DNA from: Gemmatimonadota bacterium
Lineage (GTDB): Bacteria > Gemmatimonadota > Gemmatimonadetes > Gemmatimonadales > Gemmatimonadaceae
Length of the DNA stretch: 6,117 bases
Direction of reading: 5' to 3'
NCBI GenBank assembly: GCA_028287205.1
Contig: JAQBQC010000180.1
Span: 1 to 6,117, forward strand
Of the stretch, positions 1-5,119 are shown piece after piece (position 1 is the stretch's first letter; each line of letters starts with the position of its first letter). Made by a program: the position numbers and the translations under genes. The notes under the pieces were generated by a model. That model saw nothing but the letters and a program-made list of their open reading frames with translations, had not been told where the DNA came from and searched no databases.

Positions 1-581
1 ACGAAGACGCCGTAGAGGGCGAGCGACGTGATTCCGGCGAAGGCGAGCTGCGACCCGCTGTACGTTGGCCCCGCAGTCGTGGTCGTGAAGCTCGGCAGCA
101 CCAGCGCGAGACCGGAGAGTGCAGCGAGCGATGCGAGGGCCGGACTGGTGCCTTCCACCTGAAAGGCGAGCACGCCGTGACGCAGTCCACCCACGACGAG
201 ACACAGCCCCACAATGCCATTGCAGGCGATCATGATCGCTGCGAACACCGTGTCGCGCGCGAGCGTGTTCGCGCTTTCGCCGCCGGCGATCATCAAGGCG
301 ACGATGAGCGCCACCTCGATCACCGTCACGGCAACCGCGAGCACGAGGGTTCCGAACGGCTCGCCCACGCGATGCGCCACGACCTCCGCGTGATGAATAC
401 CGGAGAGCACCGAGAGAAAGAGCATCGCGCCCAGCAGCAGCCCCAGAGCCAGCCCCAGTGGAATCAGCCAGCTCAGGACCAGCGTGATGACCGCCAGAAA
501 CGGCACGACCACAAACCACGACGGCAGCGACGTCGCCAGCGGCGTGTTGGGCTCCTGCGATGCGGAATGTTCGCTGTCCAT
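1..581 (-). CDS. chaA: Calcium/sodium-proton antiporter ChaA, N-terminal half (partial)
   Basis: Integral inner-membrane cation/proton exchanger of the CaCA superfamily; family members expel Ca2+ or Na+ in exchange for protons. Reading the minus strand from the ATG at 581 gives 193 complete codons with no stop, then the gene leaves the window. E. coli ChaA is about 366 residues, so roughly half is visible. After a polar N-terminus (1-21) come hydrophobic segments at about 23-40, 42-59, 79-100, 112-132 and 150-165. The diagnostic alpha-1 repeat is HAEVVAHRVGEPFGTL (64-79) followed by VTVIEVALIVALM (85-97). It closely matches the E. coli ChaA segment around its HRLGEPYG motif. The acidic residues E74 and E89 are the family's ion-binding candidates. 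The start is supported by AGGGA (590-594) 8 nt upstream. It lies 89 bp downstream of the GGDEF gene on the same strand, with hairpins between, so it may have its own promoter. Identification is from remembered family sequence; ion specificity cannot be told. Confidence 0.9.
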   Translation of the reverse strand, partial: MDSEHSASQEPNTPLATSLPSWFVVVPFLAVITLVLSWLIPLGLALGLLLGAMLFLSVLSGIHHAEVVAHRVGEPFGTLVLAVAVTVIEVALIVALMIAGGESANTLARDTVFAAIMIACNGIVGLCLVVGGLRHGVLAFQVEGTSPALASLAALSGLALVLPSFTTTTAGPTYSGSQLAFAGITSLALYGVF

Positions 582-606
582 GCGCGAATTCCCTGGATGA
601 GAAAGC

Positions 607-621
607 GCCGTCCGCGACGGC
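607..621 (-). terminator. Hairpin followed by a short T run, possible terminator or chaA leader element
   Basis: Perfect inverted repeat with a 6-bp stem (GCCGTC / GACGGC) and a 3-nt loop. Read on the minus strand it is followed by GCTTTCTC, a weak U tract. It sits about 50 nt after the stop of the GGDEF gene and 26 nt before the chaA start, so it could end the upstream transcript or lie in the chaA leader. The stem is short and the T run interrupted, so termination activity is uncertain. Confidence 0.35.
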
Positions 622-638
622 TTGCGCATGGATGCTAA

Positions 639-658
639 CGGCGCGCGACACCGCGCCG
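639..658 (-). terminator. GC hairpin just after the GGDEF gene stop, weak terminator candidate
   Basis: Perfect 7-bp inverted repeat (CGGCGCG / CGCGCCG, loop 646-651) beginning 12 nt after the TAG stop of the GGDEF gene on the minus strand. It is followed by TTAGCAT, with no real U tract. The position suits a transcript-end hairpin (termination or 3'-end protection), but in DNA this GC-rich such stems also arise by chance. Confidence 0.3.
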
Positions 659-670
659 CGAGGTGCGCGC

Positions 671-1567
671 CTACGCCACGCGCACCTGCTCTGCCGCCGC
701 GGCGGCTCCTGCCTCGGCGAGCAGATCATCGATGCTCGGATGCATTCCCGGTGCGACGCGCGCGAGTCCGACCGTCATCGTCAGGCGCCACGGCGAGTCG
801 CGGTGCGCGGCGCGGTAGTGCTCGAGGCGTTGGCGCAGCCGCGGCGCGACCACATCCGTCGTCTCATCCGTTGCATCGAGCATGAGTGTCGCGAAGTCGT
901 CGTTGCCGATACGCGCGACCACATCGGAGGCGCGAAAGGTCTCGCGCAGCACCTGCGACGCGGCCACGAGCGCCCGGTCCCCCGCATCGCGGCCGTGGGC
1001 GCTGTTGAGCTGATCGAGCGCATGCACATCCGCCACCGCGATCACGAGCCCGCGCGTGCGATGGGCGAGCTTGAGATGATGCTCGGCCAGCGTGCGGAAG
1101 CCGCGTGCGTTGTAAAGTCCCGTGAGCGGATCCGTGAGCGAGAGCTGATCGAGCGTTGCGTGCAGGCGATAGCGCTCGATCGCGTAGTGCAGCACGCGCG
1201 CGAGGAGCGCGCTGCTCAGCTCCTCCTTGACGACCGAGTCGCAGGCACCTGCCTCCACCGCCGCCGCGCCATTCGACTCGCCCTTGTGACCCGGCTCGAC
1301 CAGCACGACCACCGGAATCTCGGGCACTTCTACCCGCGCGCGGACCAGCAAATCCATCGCGGTGTCGAGCGGGCCCGTGAGATCGAGCATCACGACATCC
1401 ACGCGCTGCTCGGCGAGTCGTACGAGCGCTTCGTCGCTCATGCCGACCGGCGTGAGCGTGAAGGCCGCGAGGCGCGATGGCACCGACGGCGCGAGCGACG
1501 CGCTCAGAAGGCGCGAGGCCGGCGAGTCGGCGGTGATCAGCAGTGCTGCGATCGGCTGGAGGTCCAT
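671..1567 (-). CDS. Receiver-GGDEF domain protein (putative diguanylate cyclase with atypical GNDDF motif)
   Basis: 298-residue soluble protein. Residues 5-130 resemble a response-regulator receiver: LLITADS (9-15), the likely phosphoacceptor D62 in VVMLDLTG, and K114 as the conserved lysine. The usual second acidic residue of the N-terminal pair is absent (A13), and the Thr/Ser after strand 4 is V90. Residues 140-298 are a GGDEF domain, the fold that makes c-di-GMP from two GTP. DPLTGLYN (146-153) is canonical. Metal ligand D180 and the guanine-contacting N188 and D197 are present, but the signature is GNDDF (221-225). An RxxD inhibitory site, R212 to D215, lies exactly five residues before it. 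The usual C-terminal AD.ALY motif is lost to an alanine-rich tail (284-292). An in-frame TGA just upstream of the ATG fixes the earliest start; a GGTGA lies very close (3 nt), so the RBS is poor. The gene is divergent from thiD and upstream of chaA. It may be an active cyclase, a weak one, or a c-di-GMP or GTP sensor. Confidence 0.88.
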   Translation of the reverse strand: MDLQPIAALLITADSPASRLLSASLAPSVPSRLAAFTLTPVGMSDEALVRLAEQRVDVVMLDLTGPLDTAMDLLVRARVEVPEIPVVVLVEPGHKGESNGAAAVEAGACDSVVKEELSSALLARVLHYAIERYRLHATLDQLSLTDPLTGLYNARGFRTLAEHHLKLAHRTRGLVIAVADVHALDQLNSAHGRDAGDRALVAASQVLRETFRASDVVARIGNDDFATLMLDATDETTDVVAPRLRQRLEHYRAAHRDSPWRLTMTVGLARVAPGMHPSIDDLLAEAGAAAAAEQVRVA

Positions 1568-1608
1568 TGTTCACCGTGCGAGACGGGAGTTGCGAAGCGA
1601 GTGCTGGT

Positions 1609-1614
1609 TAGAAT
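1609..1614 (+). promoter_or_regulatory. Possible -10 element for thiD
   Basis: TAGAAT matches the sigma-70 -10 consensus at 5 of 6 positions and lies in an AT-richer patch of the divergent intergenic region, 68 bp before the thiD start. The hexamer 17 bp upstream (GGAGTT) is a poor -35. If used, transcription would start close to the hairpin at 1621-1637. Tentative. Confidence 0.25.
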
Positions 1615-1620
1615 TGACGG

Positions 1621-1637
1621 CCCCCGCAGGGCGGGGG
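1621..1637. other. Strong GC hairpin in the divergent thiD / GGDEF intergenic region
   Basis: Perfect 7-bp inverted repeat CCCCCGC-AGG-GCGGGGG with a 3-nt loop, extendable by a G-T wobble and one further pair (1619-1639). It sits 45 bp before the thiD ATG and 53 bp from the GGDEF gene start. No T run follows on either strand, so it is not a standard terminator. It could be a 5'-leader stem, a regulator-binding palindrome or chance. The rest of the 115-bp interval shows no TPP riboswitch signature and no clear Shine-Dalgarno sequence for thiD. Confidence 0.4.
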
Positions 1638-1682
1638 TCACGCGGCGTTGTCGCCGTGGCGTGCACTGGGCATCCTTCGACA

Positions 1683-2468
1683 ATGTCCACGCCCATTGCG
1701 CTCACGATCGCCGGCTCCGATTCCGGGGGCGGCGCGGGCATTCAGGCCGACCTGAAGACGTTCCAGCGCTTTCGGGTGTTCGGCACGTCGGCGATCACGG
1801 CGGTGACGGCCCAGAACACGCGCGGGGTCGCGCGATGGATTGCGGTGCCGGTCGACATGATCGAGGCGCAGATCGAGGCGGTGGCGGAGGACCTGCGACC
1901 CGCCGCGACCAAGACGGGAATGCTCGCGGATTCGACGATCGTGAGCGCGGTTGCGGCGTCCATCCGCCGGCACGCGCTCGCGCCGCTGGTCGTGGATCCG
2001 GTGATGGTGTCCGCATCGGGTGATCCGCTGCTCGAGACCGAGGCGGTGACTGCGATGCGCGAGCTGCTGATTCCGCTCGCGACGCTCGTCACGCCGAATC
2101 TGGACGAGGCCGAGATTCTCGTGGGCGAGACGGTGCGCGACGTCGAGGCGATGGAGCGCGCGGGGCGCGTGCTCGTCGCGCGCGGAGCCACGGCTGCGCT
2201 GATCAAGGGCGGGCACCTGGTGGGCGACGCCGCAATCGACGTGCTGGTGCACGGCGAGCGTGTGCGCACCTTCACGCATCCGCGAATCGCCACGCAGCAC
2301 ACGCACGGAACGGGGTGCACACTCTCCTCGGCGATCACGGCGCTGCTTGCGCTCGGGACCGAGCTGGATGCGGCGGTGGAGCAGTCGATCGACTGGGTTC
2401 ACCGCGCTATCCGTACGGCTCCGAACATAGGCGGTGGGCATGGGCCACTGAATCACTGGGCCGACTAG
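1683..2468 (+). CDS. thiD: Hydroxymethylpyrimidine/phosphomethylpyrimidine kinase
   Basis: Cytoplasmic ribokinase-fold enzyme that phosphorylates 4-amino-5-hydroxymethyl-2-methylpyrimidine (HMP) and then HMP-phosphate, giving the pyrimidine diphosphate joined to the thiazole in thiamine synthesis. The 261-residue product has typical ThiD length and all family signatures in order: TIAGSDSGGGAGIQADLKTF (8-27), AVTAQNT, TKTGML, DPVMVSASGD, TPNLDEAEIL and the anion-hole motif HGTGCTLSSA with C212, ending in GHGPLNHW. The reading frame stays open far upstream, so the start is chosen by homology: this ATG places the AGSDSGGG motif at residues 10-17, as in other ThiD proteins. No good Shine-Dalgarno sequence precedes it. 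No ThiE fusion and no other thi gene is visible, so thiD stands alone here. It is divergent from the GGDEF gene and 101 bp upstream of the histidine kinase on the same strand. Very sure of function. Confidence 0.97.
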   Translation: MSTPIALTIAGSDSGGGAGIQADLKTFQRFRVFGTSAITAVTAQNTRGVARWIAVPVDMIEAQIEAVAEDLRPAATKTGMLADSTIVSAVAASIRRHALAPLVVDPVMVSASGDPLLETEAVTAMRELLIPLATLVTPNLDEAEILVGETVRDVEAMERAGRVLVARGATAALIKGGHLVGDAAIDVLVHGERVRTFTHPRIATQHTHGTGCTLSSAITALLALGTELDAAVEQSIDWVHRAIRTAPNIGGGHGPLNHWAD

Positions 2469-2569
2469 ATGGACGACAGGGGAGCGGTTGCGCCAACAGG
2501 CGTTTGCGTCCAGACTGTTTGTCCGGGCAAGTCGTACGCGTCACCAGTGTAGTGTGAGGGCGAATCGTC
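2469..2569 (+). other. Intergenic gap between thiD and the histidine kinase
   Basis: The 101-bp gap contains a small hairpin, CGCC-AACA-GGCG (2491-2502) followed by TTT, 22 nt after the thiD stop. That is too short to call a terminator with confidence. Near the right end GAGGG (2556-2560) is a good ribosome-binding site for the GTG start at 2570. I see no convincing promoter hexamers, so whether the kinase is read through from thiD or separately transcribed is open. Confidence 0.4.
2556..2560 (+). promoter_or_regulatory. Ribosome-binding site deciding the kinase GTG start
   Basis: GAGGG lies 9 nt before the GTG at 2570. The competing in-frame ATG at 2585 has no comparable purine-rich site at proper distance, so the GTG is preferred. 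The ATG would shorten the protein by only five residues and leave all domains intact. Confidence 0.6.
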
Positions 2570-4267
2570 GTGCCCACGAGCGCAATGAGAACATCTGATG
2601 CCGGCATTCGCGACGAGGTCTTCGTCGGATCCGGCGAGATGGCAGCGCGCTGCCGCGAATTCGACTGGGCTTCGACCGCGCTCGGTCCCGTCTCCTCGTG
2701 GTCGCCGAGCCTGCGCACGACGGTGAGCATCCTGCTCGAGTCGCGCAATCCGATGTTCCTGTGGTGGGGACCGGAGCTCGTGCAGATCTACAACGACGCG
2801 TACGGTCCGAGCCTCGGCATGGGCGACCGGCATTCGCGCGCGCTTGGCGCGAAGGGACGCGAATTCTGGACGGACATCTGGTCCACCATCGGTCCGCAGA
2901 TCGAGCAGGTGATGTCCACCGGCGAGCCGACGTGGCACGAAGACCAGTATCTGCCGATCGAGCGGAATGGGCGGCTCGAAGATGTGTGGTGGACCTACGG
3001 CTACAGCCCCGTGCGTGAGAATGGAGCGATCGCCGGCGTGCTGGTGGTGTGCCAGGAGACGACCGCACGCGTGACCATGATGACCGAGCGCGAGCTGCTG
3101 CTCGCCGCCGAGCGCACGGCACGTGCGGAGGCGGATGCCGCACGTGAAACGTTGAGCGAGGTGTTCACCCAGGCGCCGGTGGCGATCGCCGTACTCGATG
3201 GACGGGACCTGCGCTTCACCGTCGCCAACGCGAAATACTGCCAGATCATCGGCAACCGGGATCCGGTTGGCTTCACACTGCTCGAGGTCTTTCCGGATCT
3301 CGGCGGTTCCGAGATCGAAGCCGTGCTACGACGCGTGTACGAGTCCGGCATTCCGTTCGCCGCGAGTGATCTGCTGGTCAAGTTCGACGTGACCGGAGTG
3401 GGAGCGACAAGCGATCACTATTTCGATCTCGTCTACCATCCGCTCAGAACGGGAAGCGGCGCGGTGAGCGGAGTGGTCGCGGTGCTCATCGAGGTGACGG
3501 AGCGGCGGGCGATGCTCGTCGAGCGCGAGCGACTCCTCGCGGAAGCCGAACGAGCATGCGCCGATGCGGAGATGGCGAACAGGGCGAAGAGCGAATTCCT
3601 CACGGTGATGAGCCACGAGCTCCGCACGCCGCTCAATGCGATCGTCGGTCACGCGCAGCTGATCGAGCTGGGCGTGTACGGTCCGGTCACGCAGGAGCAG
3701 CTCGCGGCACTCGATCGCATTCAGCGAAGCCAGCGACATCTGCTCGGGCTGATCAACGGCGTGTTGAACTACGCGAAGATCGATGCGGGCGCGGTGCTCT
3801 ACTATCTGACGGACGTACACGTAGAAGAGGTGCTTGCAACGTGCGAAGCACTCACCGCACCGCAGGCGCGCACGAAGCAGCTCGACTTTCGATACTTGCG
3901 CTGCGACTCACCGCTCACGGCGCGCGCCGATTCCGAGAAGCTCCAGCAGATCCTGCTCAATCTGTTCTCGAACGCGATCAAGTTCACCGAACCGGGCGGC
4001 CGCGTGACGGCGCACTGCGCGCTGGTTGGCGACTCACAGGTCGCGATTCAGGTGACGGACACCGGGTGCGGCATTCCTGCCGACCAGCTCGAGCGGGTGT
4101 TCGAGCCTTTCGTGCAGATCGACACGAGGCTCACGCGTGCCAGCGAGGGAACGGGGCTCGGGCTCGCGATCAGCCGTGAGCTCGCGCGAGGAATGGGCGG
4201 AGAGCTGATGGCGGAGAGCGAGCTGGGCGTGGGCAGCACGTTCACGCTGACCCTTCCCGCGAAATAG
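2570..4267 (+). CDS. Cytoplasmic PAS-PAS sensor histidine kinase, orphan
   Basis: 565-residue two-component sensor kinase that should autophosphorylate on a histidine and pass the phosphate to a response regulator. Order of domains: a PAS-like sensor at about 50-165 (core NPMFLWWGP from residue 60, ending near QETTARV), a short coiled coil (about 166-193), a second PAS at about 194-313 (VFTQAPVAIAVLD to EVTERR), another coiled coil (about 312-340), HisKA with the H-box SHELRTPLNA and phosphoacceptor H349, then HATPase_c. All ATP-site boxes are intact: N box LFSNAIKF (N468), G1 DTGCGIP (D497), a phenylalanine-rich VFEPF segment, and G2 GTGLGLAIS (from G527). The C-terminus STFTLTLPAK is typical, so the protein is complete, with no attached receiver. 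No signal peptide or transmembrane segment is visible, so it probably senses a cytoplasmic or membrane-permeant cue; the PAS ligand is unknown. No separate response regulator lies beside it. Starts at GTG with a good RBS and converges on the purine-salvage pair. Confidence 0.93.
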   Translation: MPTSAMRTSDAGIRDEVFVGSGEMAARCREFDWASTALGPVSSWSPSLRTTVSILLESRNPMFLWWGPELVQIYNDAYGPSLGMGDRHSRALGAKGREFWTDIWSTIGPQIEQVMSTGEPTWHEDQYLPIERNGRLEDVWWTYGYSPVRENGAIAGVLVVCQETTARVTMMTERELLLAAERTARAEADAARETLSEVFTQAPVAIAVLDGRDLRFTVANAKYCQIIGNRDPVGFTLLEVFPDLGGSEIEAVLRRVYESGIPFAASDLLVKFDVTGVGATSDHYFDLVYHPLRTGSGAVSGVVAVLIEVTERRAMLVERERLLAEAERACADAEMANRAKSEFLTVMSHELRTPLNAIVGHAQLIELGVYGPVTQEQLAALDRIQRSQRHLLGLINGVLNYAKIDAGAVLYYLTDVHVEEVLATCEALTAPQARTKQLDFRYLRCDSPLTARADSEKLQQILLNLFSNAIKFTEPGGRVTAHCALVGDSQVAIQVTDTGCGIPADQLERVFEPFVQIDTRLTRASEGTGLGLAISRELARGMGGELMAESELGVGSTFTLTLPAK

Positions 4268-4271
4268 CGAG

Positions 4272-4292
4272 GCGGTGCGCGGCGCACTCCGC
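4272..4292. terminator. Hairpin between convergent genes, possible bidirectional terminator
   Basis: GCGG-TGCG (4272-4279), loop CGG, CGCA (4283-4286), a 2-nt bulge, then CCGC (4289-4292) can form an 8-bp bulged stem filling the 24-bp gap between the kinase stop and the phosphorylase stop. No T run follows on either strand. Position favours a shared transcript end, but the structure alone is weak. Confidence 0.3.
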
Positions 4293-5119
4293 TATGCAGG
4301 CACGACTCGCTGGACGAACTCCGTAACGAGCCGTTCGAAGGTCGCGGCCACGCGCGCGGTTGTATCGAGCACTTCGGCGTGGCTGAGCGGGGTGTTGCTC
4401 ATCCCTGCGGCGACGTTCGTGATGCAGCTGACGCCGGCCACTCTCATCCCGAGAGCGCGCGCGGTGAGCACCTCCGGTACCGTGGACATGCCCACGGCGT
4501 CGGCGCCGAGCGTCTCGAGCATGCGCACTTCCGCGGGCGTTTCGTACCCGGGACCGATCAGCGCCGCGTACACTCCGCTCGTCACTGGAATGCCGCACTC
4601 GAGGGCCGAATCGCGGAGCGCGCGGATCAACGCGGGATCGTACGGCGCCGACATGTCCGGAAAGCGCGTTTCATCCGCCCGCGAAGGACCGGCAAGCGGC
4701 GTGCGCGACATCAGGTTGATGTGGTCCTCGATGATCATGAGGTCGCCCGCGCGCATCATGCGATTGATTCCGCCCGCCGCGTTGGACACGAACAGCGTGC
4801 GCACGCCGCACGCGTGAAGCACGCGCGTGGGCATCGCGACCGTGTCGAGCGTGTGTCCCTCGTACAGATGGTAACGGCCGGCGGCCACGATCACGCGCCG
4901 CGCACCTAGAGTGCCCGCAACGAAGCGGCCGGCGTGTCCCGGAACGTTTGCCGGAGGGAAGCCGGGGATCGCGCGGTACGGAATTGAGATCGGATCTTCA
5001 ATGCGGTCGGCGAGGCCGCCGAGTCCGGACCCGAGAATCAGCGCGGTGCCAATGTCGCCGCCGATCTTTCCGCGCACCATCGCGGCCGCGCGCTCGACCA
5101 TCTCGACGTTGGCGCTCAC
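4292..5119 (-). CDS. Purine nucleoside phosphorylase, trimeric (PunA/human PNP) type
   Basis: Cytoplasmic salvage enzyme that splits inosine, guanosine and their deoxy forms with phosphate into the free base and (deoxy)ribose 1-phosphate. The 275-residue length fits the trimeric PNP class, not the shorter hexameric DeoD. Active-site landmarks by alignment to human PNP from memory: phosphate-binding S31 in LILGSGLGG, H62 in PGHAGRF, R82/H84/Y86 in GRYHLYEGH, SNAAGGIN (112-119), E193 in GYETPAEVRML, M211-S212 in VGMSTVPE, and N235 in CITNVAAG. N235 (human N243) is the residue that favours 6-oxopurines; methylthioadenosine phosphorylases carry Asp there, so MTAP is unlikely. The start is GTG, overlapping the adenosine deaminase stop by 4 bp; no clear Shine-Dalgarno is seen, which suits translational coupling. 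An ATG at codon 7 is an alternative. Its neighbour makes the inosine it would use. Confidence 0.95.
   Translation of the reverse strand: MSANVEMVERAAAMVRGKIGGDIGTALILGSGLGGLADRIEDPISIPYRAIPGFPPANVPGHAGRFVAGTLGARRVIVAAGRYHLYEGHTLDTVAMPTRVLHACGVRTLFVSNAAGGINRMMRAGDLMIIEDHINLMSRTPLAGPSRADETRFPDMSAPYDPALIRALRDSALECGIPVTSGVYAALIGPGYETPAEVRMLETLGADAVGMSTVPEVLTARALGMRVAGVSCITNVAAGMSNTPLSHAEVLDTTARVAATFERLVTEFVQRVVPA
5116..5119 (-). promoter_or_regulatory. GTGA stop/start overlap coupling ada to the phosphorylase gene
   Basis: On the minus strand the sequence GTGA contains the GTG start of the phosphorylase and the TGA stop of the deaminase. Such 4-bp overlaps commonly allow terminating ribosomes to re-initiate, linking output of the two enzymes. 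The lack of a strong Shine-Dalgarno before the GTG fits this. Confidence 0.65.

Noticed and set aside
177..638. Plus-strand 153-codon frame opposite chaA
   Set aside because: Composition is extreme (Arg, His, Gln, Asp) with no hydrophobic core; the opposite strand encodes a clear ChaA protein with membrane segments.
1362..1682. N-terminal extension of thiD by 107 codons
   Set aside because: The extension overlaps the divergent GGDEF gene and its product is low-complexity; ThiD homologues begin directly before the AGSDSGGG motif.
1568..1682. TPP riboswitch upstream of thiD
   Set aside because: The conserved CUGAGA and the pyrophosphate-sensor segment are not found, and the 115-bp region is short for one plus an expression platform.
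560..2023. Long plus-strand open frame (487 codons) opposite the GGDEF gene and into thiD
   Set aside because: Its product is Arg/His-rich with no recognisable domain, and it is antisense to a clear GGDEF protein and out of frame with thiD; long shadow frames are expected at this GC content.
1638..2456. Minus-strand 272-codon frame opposite thiD
   Set aside because: Arg-rich antisense shadow; thiD on the plus strand carries every family motif.
2491..2505. CGCC-AACA-GGCG-TTT as thiD terminator
   Set aside because: Only a 4-bp stem and three T residues; too weak to report as a terminator.
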